5,330 bases of DNA from positions 1 to 5,330 of the forward strand of contig CAYGBY010000226.1 in assembly GCA_964348115.1 (NCBI GenBank). The letters are read 5' to 3'. The notes under the pieces are model-generated. The model did no database searches, was not told the DNA's origin, and worked only from the letters and a program-made list of their open reading frames with translations. Below, piece by piece: positions 1 through 5,205 of the stretch (positions are counted from its first letter, which is position 1; the number at the start of each line of letters is the position of its first letter). The stretch comes from Azophilus sp964348115. Its GTDB lineage: Bacteria > Pseudomonadota > Gammaproteobacteria > Pseudomonadales > Azotimanducaceae. Both the position numbers and the translations under genes were made by a program.

Positions 1-51
1 ACGCCCTTTAGGCTCCTCTGGGCTTCCGGGACTTGTTCAGAGGTTCCCTAG
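1..51. repeat. Repeat family A, right-end fragment (copy 1, cut by window edge)
   Basis: These bases match 3228-3278, the right end of the complete element A, at 49 of 51 positions; the differences are at 19 and 49. The copy ends in the same terminal sequence (core TTGTTCAGAGGTT) that occurs inverted at 2933-2954. The rest of this copy lies outside the window to the left. It shows that the element is dispersed rather than a single-locus oddity. Confidence 0.85.
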
Positions 52-94
52 GGCTCGTGTACGACTTTGGGATGGCCTTGGTGGATGCGGCGGG

Positions 95-154
95 AATTCT
101 CATTCTGGCGTCCAACTTCGCTGTTTGGCGCGCAACACTGCGCATTTCCGGCTT
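95..154. repeat. Repeat family B, copy 1
   Basis: This 60-base stretch aligns without gaps to 1406-1465 with about 50 identities. Shared blocks include TGGCGTCCAACTTC, GCGCAAC and CGCATTT. It starts 44 bases after the end of the repeat A fragment and ends 112 bases before the DUF6265-type gene. Short open frames can be read across both B copies on the minus strand, but they are translations of the repeat, not evidence of a gene. Function unknown; a promoter or RNA structural role is possible but not shown. Confidence 0.75.
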
Positions 155-266
155 AATTTGGGCCAAATCGACCGGCAAACCCTTTCTGTGGCGGGGCTGA
201 TAGCCATAATGAGAATCGCTGTCGATCCGGTGGGGTTCTTCGGCGCACTGTGATAGCCTGTCAGCC

Positions 267-761
267 ATGAATGCGATGAAACTTCTCGCGGCCGTCGCCG
301 TGTTGGCGATGGCGCAGGTCTCGTTCGCGCAGGATGCGCCAGCCGCCGCCAAGATCACTGATCTGGCTTGGATGGCTGGTTCCTGGGTGGGTACCGTAGA
401 GGGTGGCGGCATCCTGCAGGAAACTTGGCTGCCTCCAGCAGGCGGCACCATGTCCGCGGCCGTGCGCATGATCCAAGGCGATGAGACGGAGATGGTGGAA
501 CTCATCGTCATCGAGGAGGTTGACGGCAGCTTGGTTTTCCGCCTGCAGCAGTGGAGCAAAAGCTTCGCGCCGCGCATGTCCGGCCCGCAGAAGCTCATTC
601 TGGCGGAAATTGGCGACAACCGGGCGCATTTCGTGCCGGAAAACGAAAACAACGCCTTTCGCAGCCTAATCTACAGCCGCCCATCGGCGGAGGCCTTCCA
701 TATCGAATTGGCGCTTCGCGACCCGCCGCAAACCCTCAAGGTCGAACTTCAGCCCCAATAG
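267..761 (+). CDS. Exported DUF6265 family protein
   Basis: A 164-residue protein of unknown function. Residues 1-22 look like a Sec signal peptide: Lys5, a hydrophobic run LLAAVAVLAMA, then VSFA before Gln23, a plausible signal peptidase I site. The protein is therefore probably periplasmic. The mature part carries the pattern I recognise from DUF6265: a W-x-x-G-x-W block (WMAGSWVG, about 35-42), then QETWLPPAGGTM (about 51-62), then alternating beta-type segments including FVPENENNAF and LIYSR. The family is thought to adopt a small lipocalin-like beta barrel, so binding of a small molecule is conceivable but only inferred. No good ribosome binding site precedes ATG 267. An in-frame ATG at 276 gives a more typical signal peptide start (MKLLAAVAVL) and is an equal alternative. 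The gene stands alone and converges with the next one. Confidence 0.85.
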   Translation: MNAMKLLAAVAVLAMAQVSFAQDAPAAAKITDLAWMAGSWVGTVEGGGILQETWLPPAGGTMSAAVRMIQGDETEMVELIVIEEVDGSLVFRLQQWSKSFAPRMSGPQKLILAEIGDNRAHFVPENENNAFRSLIYSRPSAEAFHIELALRDPPQTLKVELQPQ

Positions 762-764
762 ACT

Positions 765-810
765 GCGAGACTGCGCCGCGCAACAGTGGGACCGTTGCGT
801 CAAGTCTCGC
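765..810 (+). terminator. Stem-loop between convergent genes, possible terminator
   Basis: Perfect 8-base arms GCGAGACT (765-772) and AGTCTCGC (803-810) enclose a second perfect stem CGCAAC (779-784) / GTTGCG (794-799) with a 9-base loop. The structure begins 3 bases after the stop codon of the DUF6265-type gene. It has no T-run on either side, so it is not a textbook intrinsic terminator. It could stabilise the 3' end or act with Rho. The rest of the gap (811-917) shows nothing else I can support. Confidence 0.4.
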
Positions 811-917
811 CATCCTTGGGTGCTGGGCCGATATGCGGGCGGGGGCCAAGCTGCCTGGTCCAGATGCGCCAGGGCGACGCCAGTGTTGGCCGCGTTTGAC
901 GGGCTGGTCAGCCGGCC

Positions 918-1313
918 CTAGCTGGCGCCGCCCATGACCTCGGGTCCGGTCAGGCGGGGATGATCGCCAGCGAATTCATAGCTGTCCGGCTTCTCATCGA
1001 TGAAGATCTCCTCGTTGACCCGAAAGGGCGACTGATCGTCGAAGGCCCCAAGCCAGATGGAATAGGCGCCGGACTTTTTCTGCTGGTAGAACAGGTTGGA
1101 TCCGCACTGTGCGCAGAACCCGCGACGGGCCCAGGCGGATGAGTCGTAGCGGCGTATATGCTGTTCTCCGGTGAATTCGACGCTGCCCGCATGGGTGGCC
1201 AGAATGGGGCCGCCGGACCAGCGCCGGCATTGGCCGCAATGACAGATCTCCACGCCCGTCTTCACATCCTGCGCGGTGAATGACACCGCCCCGCACAAAC
1301 ACCGCCCAGTCAT
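918..1313 (-). CDS. GFA family (CENP-V/GFA fold) zinc-binding protein
   Basis: A 131-residue protein with the full cysteine signature of the GFA (glutathione-dependent formaldehyde-activating enzyme) family. Counted from the start chosen here, the pairs are C5-x-C7, C24-x-C26-x-x-C29 (in ICHCGQC) and C67-x-x-C70 (in FCAQCG). In Gfa of Paracoccus the first and last pairs hold a structural zinc and the middle triad a second zinc used with glutathione. RCLCGAVSF at the N-terminus and RWSGGP after the triad are typical. Most family members have no proven substrate, so a formaldehyde role is only one possibility. I chose the ATG at 1311-1313 because MTGRCLCGAVSF is the usual family start. A GTG five codons upstream (1326-1328) also keeps the frame but overlaps the only SD-like sequence, GAGGTGG (1325-1331). 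No signal peptide is seen, so the protein is probably cytoplasmic. It is divergent from the peptidase gene. Confidence 0.9.
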   Translation of the reverse strand: MTGRCLCGAVSFTAQDVKTGVEICHCGQCRRWSGGPILATHAGSVEFTGEQHIRRYDSSAWARRGFCAQCGSNLFYQQKKSGAYSIWLGAFDDQSPFRVNEEIFIDEKPDSYEFAGDHPRLTGPEVMGGAS

Positions 1314-1405
1314 GGACACAGCCGCCACCTCGCTTGTGAAATGCTCTGGCCGCTGAGGCTAGCGCATGGCGCGGTTTCCGACAAGTTGCCCCGTGGGATC
1401 CCAGC

Positions 1406-1465
1406 AATTCTCGTTTTGGCGTCCAACTTCACTGTTCGGTGCGCAACCCCCCGCATTTGGGGCTT
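1406..1465. repeat. Repeat family B, copy 2
   Basis: Aligns to 95-154 over its whole length with about 10 mismatches. It sits in the gap between the divergent GFA and peptidase genes and ends 61 bases before the likely peptidase start. It contains a small inverted repeat (CCCC, GCATTT, GGGG; 1449-1462) that is not conserved in copy 1. The bases just before it (1401-1406, CCAGCA) also match the right end of element A at 3275-3280, linking the two repeat families. Confidence 0.75.
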
Positions 1466-1512
1466 GGCTTTCGGATCTTGGGCAGTTAGCCTTGACGGCC
1501 TGTCTGGACTGC

Positions 1513-1520
1513 AAGGGAAG
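1513..1520 (+). promoter_or_regulatory. Ribosome binding site for the peptidase gene
   Basis: AAGGGAAG lies 6 bases before the GTG at 1527-1529. It is the best purine-rich site in the region and supports the GTG as the real start. The open frame extends upstream to an ATG at 1341, but it runs through repeat B there, and no comparable site was found upstream of that ATG. Confidence 0.6.
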
Positions 1521-1526
1521 CGATCG

Positions 1527-2936
1527 GTGCAAGCGGACGACACCCAGAAGTTCATCGACCGGCATTGGCATGACAGCATCCTGCCGACGCTTCGCGAATA
1601 CATCACCATCCCCAACAAATCCCCGGCGTTTGACCCGCATTGGGAGCGGCACGGCCATATGGAGAAGGCCGTTAAATTGCTCGATGCCTGGTGCCAAGAG
1701 CAGCCCTTGGCCGAGCACAGGCGGCAGATCCACCGTTTGCCCGGCCGTACGCCTTTACTGTTTTTGGAGATACCAGCCTCTGGCGGCGCCCAAGGCACCG
1801 TGTTGTTGTACGGCCACTACGACAAGCAGCCGGAGTTCACTGGCTGGGCGCCGGGTCTTGCGCCTTGGCGTCCGGTGCTGCGCGACGGCAAGCTGTACGG
1901 CCGCGGCGGCGCTGATGACGGTTATGCCCTGTTCGCCTCCCTGACCGCCATCATGGCCTTGCAGAAAGCCGGTTTGCCCCATGCGCGCTGCGTCGTGCTC
2001 ATTGAAGGCTGCGAGGAAAGCCTCAGCGTCGACCTGCCCTTCCATGTCGAGGCGCTGCAGGAAGCCATCGGTCGTCCGGATTTGGTCATCTGCTTGGATG
2101 CGGAGTGCGGCAACTATGATCAGCTTTGGTTGACCACCTCCTTGCGCGGCGCGTTGTCCGGCGTCCTCAGCGTCGACATACTGACGGAAGGCCAGCACTC
2201 CGGCGCCGCCGGCGGCATTGTGCCTTCGTCTTTCCGTCTATTGCGCAGCCTGCTGGAACGGGTGGAGAACGCCGCCAGCGGAGAGTTGCATTCCAGCCTG
2301 CGCACTGAAGTTCCGGCCGCCGCCAAGGCGGAGCTAAAGGCCGCCGCCGCAGTGCTCGGGCAGGGCGTCGTGGCGCGCTTCCCTTGGGTGGAGGGGGCGG
2401 GAGCGGACAGCGAGGACATGGAGGAGTTGCTCATCCGCAACACGTGGCGGCCGAGCCTGGCCACTGTGGGATTGGCTGGTGCGCCGCCCATAAAGGATGC
2501 CGGCAACATTCTGCGTCCCGGCACCGCCGCCAAGCTGGTGTTTCGCTTGCCGCCGGCCATGGACGCCGCACAGGCCGGACAGCGTATCAAGGCGCTGCTG
2601 GAGGCGGACCCGCCCAATGGCGCCAAAGTGCGCTTTGCGCTGGATGAGCCGCAAACCGGCTGGTGCGCGCCGCAGACGGCGCCTTGGCTGAAGGCCTCCC
2701 TGGAGCAGGCCTCCGTCCGTCGCTTTGGCCGGTCCGCCATGTACATGGGCATAGGCGGCACCATTCCGTTCATGAAGATGCTGGGCGATGCCTACCCCGA
2801 AGCCCAGTTCATGGTCACTGGCGTGCTGGGGCCGAACTCCAACGCCCACGGCCCCAACGAGTTCCTGCATCTGGCCACCGCCCACAAGCTTACCGCCTGC
2901 GTTGCCGACGTGCTGGCGGATCAGGCCGCAGCCTAG
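1527..2936 (+). CDS. M20 family metallopeptidase (dipeptidase/carboxypeptidase type)
   Basis: A 469-residue cytoplasmic enzyme, probably hydrolysing a peptide or N-acyl amide bond with two zinc ions; the substrate cannot be read from sequence. From GTG 1527, all active-site elements are present: H97 in GHYDKQ with D99, the bridging D130 in GRGGADDG, E163/E164 in GCEES, D191 in CLDAECG and the last ligand H441 in NAHGPNEF. H224 in GQHSGAAGG lies in the lid/dimerisation domain (roughly 210-330), as in CNDP2-like dipeptidases. The length fits that M20 subgroup, and the N-terminal block TLREYITIPNKSPAFDP is family-like. The open frame continues to an ATG at 1341, but those 62 extra codons translate repeat B and lack family character. 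The stop codon lies inside the left terminus of element A. There is no partner gene nearby. Confidence 0.92.
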   Translation: MQADDTQKFIDRHWHDSILPTLREYITIPNKSPAFDPHWERHGHMEKAVKLLDAWCQEQPLAEHRRQIHRLPGRTPLLFLEIPASGGAQGTVLLYGHYDKQPEFTGWAPGLAPWRPVLRDGKLYGRGGADDGYALFASLTAIMALQKAGLPHARCVVLIEGCEESLSVDLPFHVEALQEAIGRPDLVICLDAECGNYDQLWLTTSLRGALSGVLSVDILTEGQHSGAAGGIVPSSFRLLRSLLERVENAASGELHSSLRTEVPAAAKAELKAAAAVLGQGVVARFPWVEGAGADSEDMEELLIRNTWRPSLATVGLAGAPPIKDAGNILRPGTAAKLVFRLPPAMDAAQAGQRIKALLEADPPNGAKVRFALDEPQTGWCAPQTAPWLKASLEQASVRRFGRSAMYMGIGGTIPFMKMLGDAYPEAQFMVTGVLGPNSNAHGPNEFLHLATAHKLTACVADVLADQAAA

Positions 2937-2954
2937 GTAACCTCTGAACAGGTC
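2933..2954 (+). repeat. Left terminal inverted repeat of element A
   Basis: The core is AACCTCTGAACA. The reverse complement of 30-51 matches this stretch at 20 of 22 bases, and the right end at 3257-3278 matches nearly as well. The peptidase stop codon TAG (2934-2936) lies within it. Confidence 0.7.
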
Positions 2955-3103
2955 GCGTTCGCCCAGCGCCCCGCTGTTTGCGGGCGGAGATGGCGTTGTG
3001 GCCAAGGGAAGGCGACCCGCAGCGTAGCGGGAATGCCGCACTCCGCCTGCCGCGGGACGCCCTTCGGGAAGGCCCAAAGGGTGCGCCTGCGGTGTTGCGG
3101 CTA

Positions 3104-3132
3104 ATTGTGTGGCGCCTGCCACAGGGCTTCAC
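3104..3132 (+). repeat. Internal direct repeat of element A, unit 1
   Basis: ATTGTGTGGCGCCTGCCA followed by a short variable part and GCTTCAC. It matches unit 2 at 26 of 29 bases; the two starts are 73 bases apart. Confidence 0.8.
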
Positions 3133-3176
3133 GGCGGCGCTGCGGCCAGCCTGTGGGCGGCATCCAGCAGACGGCT

Positions 3177-3205
3177 ATTGTGTGGCGCCTGCCATGCGGC
3201 TTCAC
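3177..3205 (+). repeat. Internal direct repeat of element A, unit 2
   Basis: Second copy of the 29-base unit at 3104-3132, differing at three adjacent positions. With only two units and a 44-base interval it is a local duplication, not a CRISPR array. Confidence 0.8.
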
Positions 3206-3256
3206 CGTTTCGCCGCGCCTCGCCATCACGCCCTTTAGGCTCCTCCGGGCTTCCGG

Positions 3257-3278
3257 GACTTGTTCAGAGGTTCCCCAG
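3257..3278 (-). repeat. Right terminal inverted repeat of element A
   Basis: Inverted match to 2933-2954 around the core TGTTCAGAGGTT, and direct match to 30-51. It marks the right boundary, where the fragment of repeat B begins. Confidence 0.7.
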
Positions 3279-3297
3279 CAGTTCTCACCTTGGCGTC
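3275..3297. repeat. Repeat family B, 5' fragment joined to element A
   Basis: CCAGCA plus the following 17 bases match 1401-1423 at 19 of 23 positions, ending in TTGGCGTC. Similarity then stops. It overlaps the last bases of element A, suggesting that A and B are modules of one composite repeat or that A inserted next to B. Confidence 0.5.
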
Positions 3298-3404
3298 TGG
3301 TGTGCTGATGCACAGGGAGATTGCCGCTGAGCCAGTCAGGACCATCCCACAGTCGTCCACCAGCCCTCGGCCAAGCCCTATATAGATGGTTTATGAATAT
3401 TTTT

Positions 3405-3429
3405 CGGAAGATTCCGCAATATTCTGCGG
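3405..3429. promoter_or_regulatory. Overlapping palindromes in AT-rich island, possible operator
   Basis: CGGAA-GA-TTCCG (3405-3416) overlaps CCGCA-ATATTC-TGCGG (3414-3429), so the two hairpins are mutually exclusive in RNA. In DNA they could be binding sites for dimeric regulators. A third palindrome, AGCGAACGCT, is at 3463-3472. They do not match the NtrC consensus, so the regulator is unknown. Confidence 0.3.
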
Positions 3430-3478
3430 CATCTAATGACTTTTTAGAAATTTTCTTTCAAGAGCGAACGCTTTGAGG

Positions 3479-3494
3479 TGGTCCTGACTTAGCC
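3479..3494 (+). promoter_or_regulatory. Weak sigma-54-like promoter candidate for amtB
   Basis: TGGTCCTGACTTAGCC keeps the invariant GG and GC with the required 10-base interval, but matches few other consensus positions (TGGCACG-N4-TTGCW). It lies about 355 bases before the amtB start, just downstream of the palindromes. Nitrogen control of amtB through sigma-54 is common in proteobacteria, which is the main reason to note it. No good sigma-70 promoter was seen either. Confidence 0.2.
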
Positions 3495-3834
3495 AGTACC
3501 GATACTTCCATGCAAGTCTGCGCCATGGAAAACTTCCTTGCAAATTTCTCCCATTTTGGGGCGGGATTCCACCCTGCCCGCTGTGTTGCAGAATGTTGTT
3601 GCTTTTCAGCTACGGAATTGCGCAGTTGCGGCTGGGGTTGGCGGCGTCGCCCGTGCGCTTGCGATGCTCTGGGGGCTTGGTGGGGCTTGCGCCAGTGGTT
3701 GGGGGAGTCTTCGTTTGGTCGCGGCGGGGCGGGCGTGAAGGTGGCGCAGCCCTAGGCTTTCGGGTAACCTGCCGTTCCTGACTGGGAATCTGGGCGGCCA
3801 GCTCGGCCTGCAGCAAAACTTGCAACCTGAATAC

Positions 3835-3841
3835 AGGGAGG
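3835..3841 (+). promoter_or_regulatory. amtB: Ribosome binding site of amtB
   Basis: AGGGAGG lies 7 bases before the first ATG (3849). A second ATG follows immediately (3852). The strong site fixes the start and argues for efficient translation. Confidence 0.85.
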
Positions 3842-3848
3842 AATTAAC

Positions 3849-5135
3849 ATGATGCGTTGGATGGGGGCGCTGGGTTTGTGCCTGTTTGCCGCGCCGGGTT
3901 GGGCGGCGGATGGATTGGACCAAGGCGATACGGCCTGGATATTGACCGCAACGGCCTTGGTGCTGTTCATGACCATACCTGGGCTGTCGCTGTTCTATTC
4001 CGGGTTGGTGCGCACCAAGAACGTGCTGAGCGTTCTGATGCAGTGTTTCGCCATCACCTGCCTGGTGTCCATCTTGTGGCTGGTGGTTGGCTACAGCTTG
4101 GCCTTTGCTGACGGCAACGCCTTCATCGGCGGTTTGGGCAAGGCGTTGTTTGCCGGTGTTGGTGAAGACACCCTGTCCGGCAGCATTCCGGAATCCGGAT
4201 TTGCCCTGTTTCAACTCACCTTCGCGATTATCACGCTGGCCCTGATCGTAGGCGGCTTTGCGGAGCGGATGCGCTTCTCCGCCATGCTGACCTTCAGCGC
4301 TCTGTGGCTGCTGCTGGTCTACGCGCCCATCTGCCATTGGGTTTGGGGCGGCGGCTGGCTGGGCGAGATGGGCCTGATGGACTTTGCCGGGGGCACGGTG
4401 GTGCACATCACCGCCGGCGTGGCCGCCATCGTCGCCGCCTTGGTGCTGGGCAACCGTCGCGGGTTTCCGGGGCAGCCCATGCCGCCCCACAACATGACCC
4501 TGACCATGGCGGGCGCCGGCATGTTGTGGGTGGGCTGGTTCGGCTTTAACGGCGGCAGTGCCTTGGCGGCCAACGGCGATGCGGCCATGGCCATGCTGGC
4601 CACCCATCTTTCCGCCTCCGCCGGCGCCTTCACTTGGATGCTGTGCGAGTGGGTGCGCTTCGGCAAGCCCAGCGCCTTGGGCACGGTCACCGGCATGGTG
4701 GCGGGGTTGGGCACCATCACCCCGGCTTCCGGGTTTGTCGGCCCGGCCGGCGCCTTGGTCATCGGCATCGCCGCGGGGTTTGTGTGCTTCGTGGCCACCA
4801 ACTACATCAAGCGGTCATTGAAGATAGACGACTCCTTGGATGTCTTCTCCGTGCATGGCGTTGGCGGCATGCTGGGCACCCTGCTGACCGCCGTGTTCGC
4901 CAGCGCCTCCATCGGGATTTTCAGCGGTCAGGGCTATGGTTCCGAAGGCGCCACCCTGACCAGCCAGCTTGGCGTGCAGGCCATCGGTGTGCTGGCGACC
5001 GTAGGCTACACGGCCCTTGCCACCTTCGTCATTCTCAAGGTCACCGGCGCCCTGCTGGACAACCGGGTTTCCGAAGACGAGGAGCAGAGCGGGCTGGACT
5101 TGGTGATGCACAACGAGCGGGGCTACGACCTGTAG
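3849..5135 (+). CDS. amtB: Ammonium transporter AmtB
   Basis: A 428-residue inner-membrane channel of the Amt/MEP/Rh family that brings ammonium into the cell for assimilation. Residues 1-20 are a cleavable signal peptide (ending GWAA before Asp21), as in E. coli AmtB, followed by about 11 membrane helices. Key residues all align at E. coli mature number plus 18: Phe gate F125 and F233, W166 and S237 of the outer ammonium site, D178, and the twin histidines H186 (TVVH) and H336 (SVHG). Other signatures are DFAGGTVVH and WFGFNGGSA. The C-terminal tail (RVSEDEEQSGLD to GYDL) is the cytoplasmic region that contacts the PII protein GlnK and is intact, so GlnK gating is expected. However, no glnK lies directly upstream, where it usually is, nor in the 195 bases downstream. 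The gene is complete; its last 37 bases recur just downstream. Confidence 0.97.
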   Translation: MMRWMGALGLCLFAAPGWAADGLDQGDTAWILTATALVLFMTIPGLSLFYSGLVRTKNVLSVLMQCFAITCLVSILWLVVGYSLAFADGNAFIGGLGKALFAGVGEDTLSGSIPESGFALFQLTFAIITLALIVGGFAERMRFSAMLTFSALWLLLVYAPICHWVWGGGWLGEMGLMDFAGGTVVHITAGVAAIVAALVLGNRRGFPGQPMPPHNMTLTMAGAGMLWVGWFGFNGGSALAANGDAAMAMLATHLSASAGAFTWMLCEWVRFGKPSALGTVTGMVAGLGTITPASGFVGPAGALVIGIAAGFVCFVATNYIKRSLKIDDSLDVFSVHGVGGMLGTLLTAVFASASIGIFSGQGYGSEGATLTSQLGVQAIGVLATVGYTALATFVILKVTGALLDNRVSEDEEQSGLDLVMHNERGYDL

Positions 5136-5154
5136 CGCCTGTTTTTGCGAGGCG
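5136..5154 (+). terminator. Weak hairpin after amtB
   Basis: CGCCT (5136-5140) can pair with AGGCG (5150-5154) around a 9-base loop containing five T. The stem is short and no T-run follows, so a terminator role is doubtful. Confidence 0.2.
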
Positions 5155-5168
5155 GCTGCCATTTCCTC

Positions 5169-5205
5169 CTTGGTGATGCACAACGAGCAGGGCTACGACC
5201 CGTAG
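5169..5205 (+). pseudogene. Duplicated 3' end of amtB (gene remnant)
   Basis: Matches 5099-5135, the final codons and stop of amtB, at 35 of 37 bases (differences opposite 5119 and 5131). It would still read LVMHNEQGYDP then stop. The offset is 70 bases, not a multiple of three, and no open frame or start leads into it. The intervening 5136-5168 does not resemble the preceding amtB sequence, so this is not a simple tandem duplication of 70 bases. It may be the scar of a second amt gene lost by deletion, or a local copying event. A 3' regulatory duplicate is less likely. Confidence 0.7.

Larger units (their letters stand above)
2933..3278. mobile_element. MITE-like non-coding element, repeat family A (copy 2)
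   Basis: About 346 bases bounded by imperfect inverted repeats (2933-2954 and 3257-3278), with a second copy's right end at 1-51. Inside are hairpins CCCGC/GCGGG at 2970-2984 and 3016-3031, a 29-base direct duplication, and CGCCTGC occurring four times (3044, 3084, 3113, 3186). It encodes no transposase; the short open frames across it on both strands have no protein-like features. Size, inverted ends and dispersal suggest a miniature transposable element or a complex REP-type unit moved in trans. No convincing target duplication is seen; CAGC occurs at 2929-2932 and 3276-3279 but is too short to trust. Confidence 0.65.
3298..3848. other. Long non-coding leader upstream of amtB
   Basis: About 550 bases with no credible gene. 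From roughly 3375 to 3465 the sequence turns AT-rich, unlike everything around it, and contains several short palindromes. From about 3630 to 3735 it becomes G-rich on the plus strand, with runs of four or five G at 3634, 3671, 3682, 3701 and 3726. Two overlapping open frames (3510-3755 and 3538-3738) have odd, Cys/Trp- or Gly/Ala-rich composition and no convincing start, and are not called. The region probably holds the amtB promoter and a long 5' leader. Confidence 0.55.

Noticed and set aside
8..652. 214-codon minus-strand open frame across repeat B and the DUF6265-type gene
   Set aside because: It overlaps a gene with a signal peptide and family motifs on the other strand, and its N-terminal and C-terminal parts are antisense coding and repeat sequence.
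2120..2773. 217-codon minus-strand open frame within the peptidase gene
   Set aside because: Shadow of the M20 coding frame, Ser/Pro/Ala-rich with no domain.
2334..3122. 262-codon minus-strand open frame opposite the peptidase end and element A
   Set aside because: Antisense to clear M20 motifs and running into a repeat; composition is not protein-like.
3104..3205. Direct repeats that might begin a CRISPR array
   Set aside because: Only two units, 44 bases apart, inside a dispersed element that also occurs elsewhere; no further units and no cas genes.
2929..3279. CAGC on both sides of element A as a target-site duplication
   Set aside because: Four bases overlapping the repeat end can match by chance and the exact element boundary is not fixed.
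3526..3542. TGG...TTGCA resembling a sigma-54 promoter
   Set aside because: GG and GC are separated by 11 bases instead of the strictly required 10.
3510..3755. Two overlapping plus-strand open frames in the amtB leader
   Set aside because: Low-complexity, Cys/Trp- or Gly/Ala-rich translations, no convincing ribosome site, no recognisable family.
3606..4607. 333-codon minus-strand open frame opposite amtB
   Set aside because: It is antisense to the well-conserved amtB, very rich in His, Gln and Gly, and has no recognisable domain; it is a typical GC-rich shadow frame.
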